A stretch of 64,000 bases of DNA from Paenibacillus sp. H1-7. GTDB taxonomy: Bacteria; Bacillota; Bacilli; Paenibacillales; NBRC-103111. The notes under the pieces are model-generated. The model had not been told where the DNA came from, did no database searches, and saw nothing but the letters and a program-made list of their open reading frames with translations. The position numbers and the translations under genes are program-made. Positions 34,291 to 43,024 of this stretch are shown in pieces; the first letter of the stretch is position 1, and every line of letters begins with the position of its first letter. Location of the stretch: assembly GCF_022354825.1 (NCBI RefSeq), contig NZ_CP031168.1, positions 1,055,501 to 1,119,500 of the forward strand. Direction: 5' to 3'.

Positions 34291-34540
34291 AATCTTCAGC
34301 GGCTTTCTTATGCGCACTGCGGCAAGGCTATGCAATCCGTGGATACCGGCTTGGGCAAGTAAGGTCAACCGCTTGGAGGACCATGAATCGGGATATAGCG
34401 GCAAGCTGCGCATATTTCCCGGACATGTGATCACAGGCGGTACACCCAGCTTTTCTCCAGCCTAAAACGGGATTCCGCCACAACCGCAGGAAGGTTCCAA
34501 CGACCCGGTTACCTACTTCCCCAACAATCGATCAATTTAT
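34291..34540 (+). ncRNA. Structured RNA, 3' domain, and slipin leader
   Basis: ATGCGCA (34310-34316) pairs with TGCGCAT (34407-34413), enclosing CCGCT/AGCGG (34369-34373 with 34397-34401) and CTTG/CAAG. A further GGCGG/CCGCC helix (34436-34440 with 34475-34479) follows. No terminator is obvious before the slipin gene, so this may be its leader or the 3' part of a longer RNA. Confidence 0.4.
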
Positions 34541-34595
34541 CTATCACGTACAATCCAAAGCCTTCTTCAAAGGCACTTAAGAGGAGGATTTCCAT

Positions 34596-35711
34596 ATGCT
34601 TAAAACATTTCATATCCAAACCGGAGAGCGCGGTCTGCTGTTCAAGAAAGGCAGCTATTCGAAGCTTCTGCAGCCGGGTACTTACCGCTTTTCATCCTTT
34701 TCCGACATCTCGGTGACGGTTCTTCCTATAACGAAGCTTTTTACAGTTCCGGGCAAAGACCTACAGCTATTCCTGCACGATAGTGAGCTGCTGAAAGAGC
34801 TTGACGTCATACAGGTCCAAGATCACGAATACGTACTTCATTACCAGGACGGGAAGTTCACATCGCTGCTGACGGCAGGGACGTATGCGTTCTGGAATAC
34901 CCTGAACAAGCATGCCTTCGTAAGGGCGGATATCCGGAATCCGGAGCTGCCTGCGGAAGTGGATACGGCTGTCCTGCCCAAGCTTACCGGCTATGTACAG
35001 TCCTTCGATGTAGCCAGCCATGAATCGGGCGTGTTGTTCTATAACCATATCATGCAAAAAGAGCTCAAGCCGGGCAAATATTTCTTCTGGAAAGGCCCTG
35101 TGGCCGTTGTAGTAAAAACGGTCGATCTGCGTCAGCAGCAGCTGGACATGATCGGACAAGAAATAATGACGGAGGATAAAGTAACGCTGAGGCTCAACTT
35201 TGTATGCCAGTACAAGACGACGCATCCGCTTCGCGTTTTGCAGATCAAATTGTTCGAGGAGCAGCTGTACATCCAATTGCAGCTCATTTTAAGGGAGTAT
35301 GTCGGGACGTTGAAGCTGGACGATCTTCTGAAAATGAAGCAGGATATCGCAGCGTTCGTATTGTCGCGGCTCCAGGAGAAGAGCGAGGATTACGGGGTGC
35401 AATTTCTGTCCGCCGGCGTGAAGGACATTATTTTGCCTGGGGATATCAAAGACATCCTGAACACCGTCCTGCTCGCGGAGAAAAAGGCGCAGGCCAACCT
35501 CATCACGCGGCGGGAGGAAACGGCCTCGACCCGCAGCCTGCTAAATACGGCAAAGCTGATGGACGAGAACGTGACGCTGTACCGGTTGAAGGAGCTGGAG
35601 TTCCTGGAAAAAATATGTGAGAAAATCGGCACGGTTTCCCTAACGGGCGGAGGCAATCTGCTGGAGCAGCTGAACTCCCTGCTGGGGGATCGAAACGGGA
35701 AAAGGGCATGA
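34596..35711 (+). CDS. Slipin/SPFH (band 7) family protein
   Basis: A 371-residue protein. Residues 1-145 or so contain a duplicated short beta module (ERGLLFKKGSYSKLLQPGTY; ESGVLFYNHIMQKELKPGKY). The SPFH domain follows (about 140-300: KTVDLRQQQLDMIGQEIMTEDKVTLRLNFVCQYK; YGVQFLSAGVKDIILPGDIKDIL) and then a helical tail. The usual N-terminal membrane anchor is missing. AGGAGGA precedes ATG 34596. Slipins form membrane-linked rings. Relatives with this double N-terminal module occur, to my knowledge, near RNA-repair and Ro/Y-RNA genes, which would suit the tRNA-like RNA just upstream; neither rtcB nor a Ro gene is in the window. Confidence 0.85.
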   Translation: MLKTFHIQTGERGLLFKKGSYSKLLQPGTYRFSSFSDISVTVLPITKLFTVPGKDLQLFLHDSELLKELDVIQVQDHEYVLHYQDGKFTSLLTAGTYAFWNTLNKHAFVRADIRNPELPAEVDTAVLPKLTGYVQSFDVASHESGVLFYNHIMQKELKPGKYFFWKGPVAVVVKTVDLRQQQLDMIGQEIMTEDKVTLRLNFVCQYKTTHPLRVLQIKLFEEQLYIQLQLILREYVGTLKLDDLLKMKQDIAAFVLSRLQEKSEDYGVQFLSAGVKDIILPGDIKDILNTVLLAEKKAQANLITRREETASTRSLLNTAKLMDENVTLYRLKELEFLEKICEKIGTVSLTGGGNLLEQLNSLLGDRNGKRA

Positions 35712-35823
35712 GGCGATCATGCTCTTTTTGCTATTTTTGCGCCAAAACGTTGAACGATGAAAAGTGTGCGACAGCTGCCCGCTTTCCAGTGACGCCGGGT
35801 GAGCGGATCCAGCAACAAAATCG

Positions 35824-35853
35824 TTGATAATGATAATTGTTATCAAATATAAT
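35824..35853 (+). promoter_or_regulatory. Fur-controlled promoter of the siderophore locus
   Basis: TTGATA (-35, 35824-35829), an 18-nt spacer, TATAAT (-10, 35848-35853). A Fur box at 35826-35844, GATAATGATAATTGTTATC, matches 17 of 19 consensus positions and covers the -35 and spacer, so iron repression is expected. Confidence 0.85.
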
Positions 35854-35902
35854 AGGTTTAATCGGGTAAGAAAAGCCAGCACGTGAAGAAGGAGAAGGGC
35901 AA

Positions 35903-37888
35903 ATGTCTATTCAGGATCCGATGCTGTTGTGGAGCCATGCAGCGCTCAAGGTGCTGGACGTGCGGTATGCTGCCATGCAGCCGGGAGAGAGCCTGCGGTC
36001 TTACCAGCTCCCGGCTCATATGTTTTTGCTGTCGGTGCGCGGTAAAGCCCAGGTACAGCTGGATCAGGCGGAGTACACGGTCGACAAATGCTTTGTATGC
36101 CATGCCGGTAAAGGAACCTTTTTGGATATTGATCGGGTGACGGAGACGTTCGAGTACTACATGGTATTCTACAATGCAGTCATACCTCTGCCATGCCGCC
36201 AGGAGCTGCTGCGTCTGTACAAGGAGAATAACCCTTTTCAAGCGCAGTATGGCTTGATTCCTCTGCATCCGGTTCCCCTCTATTTGAAAATGGAGCAAAT
36301 GCAGCAGCAATGGCGGCAGGCTACTCCGCTGCAGCGGTTCTATGTAAAAGGCTTGTTTACTCAATTCGTGTACGAATTGATGGAGCAGCTGCAGGAGCAA
36401 GGCGGGCAGACGGCGCAGCCGGATCTGGTCGCCCAGGTGACCCGTTATCTCGAGGAGCGTTATGCCGAGCCGGTTACGCTGAGCTCGTTGGCAGCGTTGT
36501 TTCAGTGCAATAGGCGCCAGCTGCAGCGGCTGTTCAAAGCCCGGCTCCAGCTCGGACCGATGGAGTACTTGATTCAGGTACGGATGGAGAAAGCCCAATC
36601 CATGCTGCGCCATACGGACGCTTCGTTACAGCATATTGCCGAGGCTGCCGGCTACACGGACAGCTACTATTTCAGCAGAATGTTCAAGAAATACGCCGGC
36701 GTATCGCCGCTTCTTTATAAAGAGCAGGCGCGGCAGCAGGACAAGCGTCGCCTAAATCCATCCCGTCTGTCGCAATCTCCCATTGGCGCAAGGAGGCTGC
36801 GAAGGTATAGTCTTGTTGATGATGAAAATCATTATCAATACAAAGACGGAGGAGTTACAGCGATGTACAAACAATTCATCACCATGCCGACGGTGGGGCT
36901 TATGCTTAGTCTGCTGCTGTTTTTGACCGCCTGCTCCGGTGCCGCAGGAGGCAGTGCAAGCTCGGAGAACGGAGCGGCTGGAGGGACGAGCCAAGCTGCC
37001 GTGCAGCCTGCGGCGGGAGCCGGTTCGAATAACGGAGCGAAGCTCATTGCGCCTGTGAAAATAAAACATATGAAAGGCGAAGTAACCTTGGAGCATAGGC
37101 CCGAGAAAATCGCCGTCCTCGATACCCAATTCGTGGATCAATTGCTGGCGCTGAACGAGCAGCCTGCGGGCAGTGTTATAACGACGGGAGACAAGACGCA
37201 GTTTCCGGCTTATTTGAACGATAAGCTTAAGGATATCAAAGTATTGGGGACAAAGGACGAGCCGAATTTGGAGGCCGTTATTGCAATGGATCCTGATTTT
37301 ATCATTTGCACCGAGTTTCAGGAGAAAATCTACGACAGCTTGAACAAAATCGCCCCTACGATCATGCTGGACCGCAACGAAGATTGGCAAGATACGTTAG
37401 TCACGTTCGGGAAAATCACCGGCAAAGAGAAAGAAGCCGAAAAGGTACTGAATGATTACAAGCAAAAAATCAGCAAGCTGAAAGCCGAATTCGCAGCCAA
37501 GCTGAACGAGCAAAGCGTTGCCATGATCCGCCCTAGAGATAACAATATCCGGATTCATACGACGACGCATCGTACGGCGGCCATTTTGTATGACGATCTT
37601 GGACTTACCCCGCCGAAGCAGGTCGTTAATGACAAGGAAACGAGCACCATGATCTCGCTGGAGGCGATGTCGGAAATTAACGCCGATCATTATTTCTTGT
37701 TGACGGACGATACGTTCCAAAAACTGTCGGATCAGTTCCAAAGCACGCAGGTATGGAAAAACATGAAGGCGGTCAAGGAAAACCACATTTATCCCGTAAA
37801 CACGACCTTATGGATAGCTTATTACGGGCCGATCGCCATGAATCTGGTTGTGGATCAAATAGCCGAAGCGCTGTTAGTCGGGAGATAA
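35903..37888 (+). CDS. AraC-type regulator in frame with ferric-siderophore-binding lipoprotein (fusion/read-through)
   Basis: One open frame of 661 codons joins two proteins. Residues 1-275 are an AraC regulator: a cupin-like sensor, then HTH pair LSSLAALFQCNRRQLQRLFKA and LQHIAEAAGYTDSYYFSRMFKKYAGVSP. Residues 321-661 are a complete siderophore-binding lipoprotein: signal ending LTAC, PEKIAVLDTQFVDQLLAL, AMDPDFIICTEF, and C-terminal WIAYYGPIAMNLVVDQIAEALL. The linker (about 276-320) is low-quality protein, because its DNA carries a second Fur box and a GGAGGAG site before ATG 36863. Separate translation of the lipoprotein is therefore likely. Btr-type activators also join AraC and binding-protein modules, but without a signal peptide in the middle. 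It clusters with an FhuF-like reductase. Confidence 0.88.
   Translation: MSIQDPMLLWSHAALKVLDVRYAAMQPGESLRSYQLPAHMFLLSVRGKAQVQLDQAEYTVDKCFVCHAGKGTFLDIDRVTETFEYYMVFYNAVIPLPCRQELLRLYKENNPFQAQYGLIPLHPVPLYLKMEQMQQQWRQATPLQRFYVKGLFTQFVYELMEQLQEQGGQTAQPDLVAQVTRYLEERYAEPVTLSSLAALFQCNRRQLQRLFKARLQLGPMEYLIQVRMEKAQSMLRHTDASLQHIAEAAGYTDSYYFSRMFKKYAGVSPLLYKEQARQQDKRRLNPSRLSQSPIGARRLRRYSLVDDENHYQYKDGGVTAMYKQFITMPTVGLMLSLLLFLTACSGAAGGSASSENGAAGGTSQAAVQPAAGAGSNNGAKLIAPVKIKHMKGEVTLEHRPEKIAVLDTQFVDQLLALNEQPAGSVITTGDKTQFPAYLNDKLKDIKVLGTKDEPNLEAVIAMDPDFIICTEFQEKIYDSLNKIAPTIMLDRNEDWQDTLVTFGKITGKEKEAEKVLNDYKQKISKLKAEFAAKLNEQSVAMIRPRDNNIRIHTTTHRTAAILYDDLGLTPPKQVVNDKETSTMISLEAMSEINADHYFLLTDDTFQKLSDQFQSTQVWKNMKAVKENHIYPVNTTLWIAYYGPIAMNLVVDQIAEALLVGR
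36818..36862 (+). promoter_or_regulatory. Internal Fur box and ribosome site before the lipoprotein part
   Basis: GATGATGAAAATCATTATC (36818-36836) matches 17 of 19 Fur-box positions. GGAGGAG follows at 36847-36853, about 9 nt before ATG 36863, which begins the lipoprotein signal MYKQFITMPTVGLMLSLLL. The site lies inside the continuous open frame. Confidence 0.75.
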
Positions 37889-37892
37889 GCGA

Positions 37893-38663
37893 ATGGAAGC
37901 ATATGGATCATTTGGCCCGGAGCAATGGGCTTACTTATCGAAACAGTACGGAATATGCGAGACAAATGCGAATCGAACCGTTCCTGTAACCGATTTGCTG
38001 AACGAGGAGAAATGCGTGGCCTATTTGGACGAGATGTCAGAAGCTGTTTCATCCCCATCGCGGATGACGACCGCTTCGGCTTTTGCCAAAAGGTATGCTT
38101 TCTTAACCATTGCCCCGGCTTTATATGCAATGACCGTATTCAACAAAGGGGTGGATATGTCCGTTGAAAATTGCTTTCTCGGTACGCTTGCGGATCCAGG
38201 CGATGCATGGCTGCCCCATGTCAGCTTGTCTGGATTGCAGACGAGCGAGCCCTCACCGGGAAAACGTGACAAGTGGCGCGATGGCATCATTCGGTCGCTT
38301 TTTGCCGAAAATTTGGCCCCGGTCTTCCGTGTCATGTCCAAGGCAGCCGATGCGCCGAAGGCGATTTTATGGGAAAATGCGGCGGTTCGTCTCTATTCGC
38401 TGTATGAGAAGCGATTGGGACAAGGGGCGGACGAGCAGGTGAAATCCCGTATACAGGAAGATTTCGACTATATTATCCATGCGGCTCCAGGAAGCCTGTT
38501 CGGGGAAACGAGAAACCCGATGGCCCGATTTTACGGCGAGCCCGGCGGCGGGGCTGGTTCCGAACCGGCGGTTCGGGTTCGTAAAACGTGCTGCTTTTAT
38601 TACGAAATAGAAGCGGATGGGGCTTATTGCTCGAATTGCCCGAAGCCGAAGAGCTCTTCCTGA
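37893..38663 (+). CDS. FhuF-like ferric-siderophore reductase
   Basis: A 256-residue cytoplasmic protein ending in RKTCCFYYEIEADGAYCSNC. This Cys-Cys-x10-Cys-x2-Cys arrangement is the FhuF [2Fe-2S] motif, used to reduce and release iron from imported siderophores. The N-terminal three-quarters are helical (IucA/IucC-C-terminal/FhuF family). ATG 37893 lies 4 bp after the lipoprotein stop with GGGAGATAAG upstream, so it is co-transcribed under the Fur promoter. Length is within family range. Confidence 0.87.
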   Translation: MEAYGSFGPEQWAYLSKQYGICETNANRTVPVTDLLNEEKCVAYLDEMSEAVSSPSRMTTASAFAKRYAFLTIAPALYAMTVFNKGVDMSVENCFLGTLADPGDAWLPHVSLSGLQTSEPSPGKRDKWRDGIIRSLFAENLAPVFRVMSKAADAPKAILWENAAVRLYSLYEKRLGQGADEQVKSRIQEDFDYIIHAAPGSLFGETRNPMARFYGEPGGGAGSEPAVRVRKTCCFYYEIEADGAYCSNCPKPKSSS

Positions 38664-39082
38664 GTGTACATTGGGACGTAAAGGTATGTTAGCGGAACCG
38701 GCGGGTGAGCGTGGCTTTTATATAGGGTAGCGCGTATGTACGATGCGTTGGGCGGAGTATGGCCACGGAGTGTGGCCAGGGAGGCGGCCTTAAAATGGCC
38801 TCAAAATGTTGCTTAGGAACGCCAACGCCGATAACGTCTGAAGGATGAAAGCAGCGGGTCGAAATTAGTAAAAATTGAATTAGCATAAATCGATATGCTA
38901 CGCCTACTGGTATATAACAAACCGGTAGGCTTTTTTTCCAAGAAACGTCGACTGGAGCATCGGGGAGGGCAAAGCCTCTGGAAGGCCCGGCGATATTTGG
39001 TGGAGCCCGGTGGCCTCCGCTTGCTTCCCGATCCTGAACCGTCATGGTAATATAGAGGCAAACATTGACGGCAGGTGTATCC
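38664..39082. other. 419-bp intergenic region with one terminator
   Basis: No credible coding frame was seen. An AGCAT/ATGCT hairpin at about 38882-38899 and the terminator at 38902-38938 are the only structures noted. A short RNA ending at that terminator is possible but no promoter stands out. Confidence 0.5.
38902..38938 (+). terminator. Terminator 240 bp downstream of the FhuF-like gene
   Basis: GCCTACTGG/CCGGTAGGC, 9 pairs with one G-U, loop of 11 nt, then a run of seven T. Confidence 0.85.
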
Positions 39083-40558
39083 ATGGATCAGATGAACCCG
39101 GTGAATCAGACCGAGAAACGGAACCCAAACAAACCTTCGGAAGCGAACGGCATTGCACCGGATGCGGCTGTTGCGCCATCTGCACTTATGGAGGATGGAG
39201 AGGAGAATGCGGCGGAATCTATGTTCCGGCAGCAGGACAGCCACCAAATCCGTATCGGAGTGATCGGACCGCAGGCAGTAACGGACAAAATGATGAAAAT
39301 TATAGCATCGTTTCCTTCCTTTGCTCCGGTACCGTTAGTCTTCCTTGACGTGGATGAGGCTGCAGCGCTGGCGGAGCAAATTGCCGGTCAGGTTGAGGTT
39401 ATGCTCCTATCCGATTCGCTTGCCCACTGGAAGGTAAAGGAGCATTTGGATAGAGCCATTCCAGTACATCATGTCCCGATTACCGATGCAGGGCTGTATA
39501 AAGCGCTGTTTGCCGCTCATTTGTCGGGGCATCTTACGCGCGGCATATCGGTCGACACGTTGACCGAAACGATGGTAACGCGTACGCTCAACGATCTGAA
39601 GCTCCCGCACCTGCAAGCGGTCGTTTACGATGGTCCTGCTTATGCTTCCCGAAGCAGGCTGGTGGAATTTCACCAGGCCCGTTACCGGAGCGGGGACTGC
39701 TCGATGGCCGTCACGGGAATCGAATCGGTGGCTAAGGAGCTGACCGCTCTCGGCATCCCGAACGAGTGGCTCGTCCCGTCGGATCAGGACATCGTCGTAG
39801 CGCTGGAACGGGCGCTGCTGTCCACCGGGACGCGGCGGAGCAAGGAGTCCCAGATCGTAGTCGGACTGATCAATATGGACGATTTCGGAAAGCTGGCGAT
39901 TGAGCGCAACAATGAGCATGAAGTACAAAAGCTGAAGCTCGACATCCACCGGATGGTGCTCGATTATGTGGAGCTGCTGGACGGCTACTTGACCTACCTT
40001 GGCGGCGATGAGTATTTGTTCTTTACGACACGCGGCATTTTCGAGAGGGAGACTGGCGGCTACAAGACGATTCCCCTAGCCAAGGACGTCAAAACGACGC
40101 ACGGTATTACGTTAAGCATCGGCATCGGCTTCGGGCGCTCTGCGAGCGTCGCGGGCACGAACTCGCGGGCGGCACTGCGCAAGGCCAAAGAAGCCGGAGG
40201 CAACGCCTGCTTCATCGTCCGGGAGGACGGGACCTTGATCGGTCCGTTGGAAATGGCCGAACCGGTGCAGAGCGTGCTCTCCTTCACAGATGCGGAGCTG
40301 ATCCAGCGGGCCGAGAACGCGGGAATGACGAGCGCGTATTTGAGCAAGCTGCTCCATAACCGAGCGCGCCATGGCAAATACGAATACAAGGTGCATGAGC
40401 TCGCAGCGCTGCTAGATATTACGGTGAGAAGCGCGCACCGGCTGCTTCTTCTCTGGATCGACAACGGGCTGGTTGAAGTGGCCGGAATGGAGAAAGTACC
40501 GAGGGGGAGGCCGCGACAACGGTTCGCCTTTACGTTTTTTGATAAGAATCCGCAATGA
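39083..40558 (+). CDS. Multidomain regulator: PrpR-N-like sensor, GGDEF-like domain, C-terminal HTH
   Basis: A 491-residue protein. After a polar leader (1-55) comes a Rossmann-like region (about 56-270) with VDTLTETMVTRTLNDLKLPHLQ and CSMAVTGIESVAKELTALGIPNEWL, resembling the PrpR N-terminal sensor. Residues about 280-410 resemble a divergent GGDEF/cyclase domain (YLTYLGGDEYLFFTT; GITLSIGIGFGRSASVAGTNSRAALRKAKEAGGNACF). Residues about 430-491 form an HTH (YKVHELAALLDITVRSAHRLLLLWI). ATG 39083 (AGGTG upstream) is preferred over TTG 39065. It is upstream of a DapA-family operon, which it probably controls. Cyclic-nucleotide synthesis is not assured. Confidence 0.8.
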   Translation: MDQMNPVNQTEKRNPNKPSEANGIAPDAAVAPSALMEDGEENAAESMFRQQDSHQIRIGVIGPQAVTDKMMKIIASFPSFAPVPLVFLDVDEAAALAEQIAGQVEVMLLSDSLAHWKVKEHLDRAIPVHHVPITDAGLYKALFAAHLSGHLTRGISVDTLTETMVTRTLNDLKLPHLQAVVYDGPAYASRSRLVEFHQARYRSGDCSMAVTGIESVAKELTALGIPNEWLVPSDQDIVVALERALLSTGTRRSKESQIVVGLINMDDFGKLAIERNNEHEVQKLKLDIHRMVLDYVELLDGYLTYLGGDEYLFFTTRGIFERETGGYKTIPLAKDVKTTHGITLSIGIGFGRSASVAGTNSRAALRKAKEAGGNACFIVREDGTLIGPLEMAEPVQSVLSFTDAELIQRAENAGMTSAYLSKLLHNRARHGKYEYKVHELAALLDITVRSAHRLLLLWIDNGLVEVAGMEKVPRGRPRQRFAFTFFDKNPQ

Positions 40559-40580
40559 TCCGGAAGCGGGTTCTTTTTTT
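40546..40580 (+). terminator. Terminator overlapping the end of the regulator gene
   Basis: GAATCCGC pairs with GCGGGTTC across 12 nt, followed by seven T. The 5' arm lies within the last codons. Confidence 0.85.
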
Positions 40581-40683
40581 GTTTATTTAAAGACGATTAA
40601 AAGATTTGTCTTTATATCTCGTCTGTCGTTATCATAAAAGGTGTACAGGAAGAAAAAACCAAGCCTGAGAGGAGCTAATTAGG

Positions 40684-41706
40684 ATGACGATGAAAACGGT
40701 GGAGCAATTGGAGGCCAAGCTGGCTGAGCCGACGGAGAGGCTGGTTAAGGATCTCGCCTCCGTAGACGGGGATATCGTAGTTCTCGGCGTCGGAGGGAAG
40801 ATGGGGCCGAGCTTGGCGAGGCTCGCTATGAATGCGATCCGGGAAGGCGGCTTGAACAAGCGCGTGATCGGCGTATCGAGATTTTCCAATGCGGAAGCGC
40901 GGCAGGAGCTGGAGGAAGCGGGAGTGCAGACCGTCTCCTGCGATTTGCTGAACGACGAGGAGCTGCGCCGTCTGCCGCAAGCTGCGAATGTCATTTATAT
41001 GGCCGGCAACAAGTTCGGGACGACCGGCAGAGAGCATTTCACGTGGGCGATGAACACTTATTTGCCCGGCAGAGTGGCCGAGACGTATAAGGACTCGCGC
41101 ATCGTCGTATTCTCATCCGGCAACGTCTATCCTTTCTCGGCAGTCGGCAGCGGAGGCGTCAGCGAAGATACCGCGCCGGAGCCGTTGGGCGAGTACGCCC
41201 AATCGTGTCTTGGCCGCGAGCGCATCTTCGAGTATTTCTCCCATCAGCACGGGACTCCGATGGTGATGTACCGGTTGAACTACGCCATCGACATGCGCTA
41301 TGGCGTATTGCTTGAATTAGCGCGTGCCGTTCAGGAGGGACGCGCCATTGACTTGACGATGGGCCATGCCAATGTCATCTGGCAGGGCGACGCCAACGAG
41401 ATGGCGCTGCGCTGCTTGACCCGCTGCACTAATCCGCCTCAGATCGTCAATGTGACCGGCCCTGAGACGATGTCCATCCGTTGGGCTGCTGGCGAATTCG
41501 CCAAACGGCTCGGCAAGGAGGCCGCGTTCACAGGGACGGAGTCGCCGAATGCACTGTTGAGCAACGCTTCGAAAGCCCATCAATGGTTCGGCTATCCGCG
41601 AGTTTCATTGCTGCAAATGATCGATTGGGTAGCGGAATGGGTTCAAGCGGGGGGAACGACATGGAACAAGCCGACGCATTTCCAGGAACGAAAGGGGAAA
41701 TTTTAA
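40684..41706 (+). CDS. NAD-dependent epimerase/dehydratase-family protein lacking the Tyr-Lys pair
   Basis: A 340-residue extended-SDR protein. DIVVLGVGGKMGPSLARLA near residue 30 is the nucleotide-binding loop (GxGGxMG), and VIYMAGNKFGT and VFSSGNVYPFSAVG follow. At the expected YxxxK position the sequence is EYAQSCLGRER, so the catalytic Lys is absent. GAGAGGAGC precedes ATG 40684. It is immediately followed, without a gap, by the DapA-family gene, so both act in one pathway. It may be a non-classical sugar or keto-acid reductase, or non-catalytic. Confidence 0.82.
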   Translation: MTMKTVEQLEAKLAEPTERLVKDLASVDGDIVVLGVGGKMGPSLARLAMNAIREGGLNKRVIGVSRFSNAEARQELEEAGVQTVSCDLLNDEELRRLPQAANVIYMAGNKFGTTGREHFTWAMNTYLPGRVAETYKDSRIVVFSSGNVYPFSAVGSGGVSEDTAPEPLGEYAQSCLGRERIFEYFSHQHGTPMVMYRLNYAIDMRYGVLLELARAVQEGRAIDLTMGHANVIWQGDANEMALRCLTRCTNPPQIVNVTGPETMSIRWAAGEFAKRLGKEAAFTGTESPNALLSNASKAHQWFGYPRVSLLQMIDWVAEWVQAGGTTWNKPTHFQERKGKF

Positions 41707-42780
41707 ATGAGCACAGTCAACCCATCTCTATCTCCCGAATTGATTGCAGCGCTTCATGACGGACTGGTTATCCCTGCGCATCCACTCGCTTTGGATGAGC
41801 ACCGCCAGCTGGACGAACGCAGCCAAAGAGCGTTAACCCGCTATTATATCGCCTCGGGAGCCGGCGGCATTGCGGTCGGCGTCCATTCCACGCAGTTCGA
41901 AATCCGTGATAAGGACATTCAACTGTACGAGCCCGTGCTGCGCCTGGCGGCGGAGGAGGTCGAGAGAGCGCGTCTCACGCGGCCTTTTATCAAGGTGGCG
42001 GGACTATGCGGGCCGACCGAGCAGGCGCTGGAGGAAGCGGGTATCGCGAGCGGCCTGGGGTACGACGCAGGCTTACTCAGCATGGGCGGGCTCACCGGCT
42101 GGAGCGAGGAGCAAATATTGGAACGGACCGAGGTGGTCGCTGAGCGCATTCCGGTCATCGGGTTTTATTTGCAGCCGTCGGTCGGCGGCCGGGTATTCAG
42201 CTACTCATTCTGGCGCCGGTTCGCCGACATTCCGAATGTGATCGCCATCAAGATCGCGCCGTTCAACCGGTACCAGACGATAGACGTGGTCCGTGCCGTA
42301 TGCGAATCAAACCGACGCGATGATATCGCGCTGTATACCGGCAACGACGATAATATCGTGAACGATCTGCTGACGACGTACCGGTTCCAGGTAGACGGCG
42401 CTACAGTCGAGAAGCGCATCGTCGGCGGATTGCTCGGACATTGGGCTGTATGGACCCGCAAAGCGGTAGAGCTGCTGGAGGAAATCAAGCCTTACCGGGA
42501 CGGACGTCCGATTCCGCAGGAAATGCTGACCCGCAACGTGGAAGTGACGGATACCAACGCCGCCTTCTTCGATGCAGCGAACCGGTTCGCCGGATGCATC
42601 CCGGGCATTCATGAGGTGCTCCGCAGACAGGGGCTTCTCAAAGGAACCTGGTGCTTGAATCCTGAGGAGGTGTTATCGCCGGGACAGGCGGAGGAAATCG
42701 ATAGAATGTACCGGGATTACCCGCATTTGAATGACGACGATTTTGTCAAAACCCACCTTCAGGAATGGCTCGCCGAGTAG
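41707..42780 (+). CDS. Dihydrodipicolinate synthase (DapA)-family aldolase/lyase
   Basis: A 357-residue TIM barrel of the DapA/N-acetylneuraminate lyase family, somewhat longer than the usual 290-310. The Schiff-base Lys lies in NVIAIKIAPFNRY near residue 181, the Tyr-region in VIGFYLQPSVGGRVFSYSFW near 150, and a family GGI-like segment in GAGGIAVGVHSTQFE near 53. ATG 41707 directly follows the previous stop. This family forms or breaks C-C bonds between pyruvate and an aldehyde. With the epimerase-like partner it probably degrades a sugar acid. A terminator follows. Confidence 0.88.
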   Translation: MSTVNPSLSPELIAALHDGLVIPAHPLALDEHRQLDERSQRALTRYYIASGAGGIAVGVHSTQFEIRDKDIQLYEPVLRLAAEEVERARLTRPFIKVAGLCGPTEQALEEAGIASGLGYDAGLLSMGGLTGWSEEQILERTEVVAERIPVIGFYLQPSVGGRVFSYSFWRRFADIPNVIAIKIAPFNRYQTIDVVRAVCESNRRDDIALYTGNDDNIVNDLLTTYRFQVDGATVEKRIVGGLLGHWAVWTRKAVELLEEIKPYRDGRPIPQEMLTRNVEVTDTNAAFFDAANRFAGCIPGIHEVLRRQGLLKGTWCLNPEEVLSPGQAEEIDRMYRDYPHLNDDDFVKTHLQEWLAE

Positions 42781-42802
42781 CCCGCTCATGCGGGCTTTTT
42801 TA
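42780..42802 (+). terminator. Terminator of the DapA-family operon
   Basis: GCCCGC-TCAT-GCGGGC and a T run of six, starting at the stop codon. Confidence 0.9.
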
Positions 42803-42927
42803 TTTATTTCTACCGCTTTACGATTTTCTACATGGTCCAAAGGCTTGATACGACAAGGTTTTTCGGCTGAAGACGGCGAAAGATGAGAAAAACGAAAGCT
42901 CATGGAAATCGTTTTATTTACGAATGA

Positions 42928-42941
42928 TGAAAGCGTTTTTA
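42928..42941. promoter_or_regulatory. cre-like site upstream of the importer operon
   Basis: TGAAAGCGTTTTTA matches 13 of 14 positions of the CcpA consensus, about 85 bp before the binding-protein start. Confidence 0.45.
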
Positions 42942-43024
42942 ATATTAAGTCATGCAGCTGAGAAACTTGACCGCGAAGAACCGGAAATCCATGAAGGAAA
43001 TCAGAAAAGGGGAGGAATTGAAAC

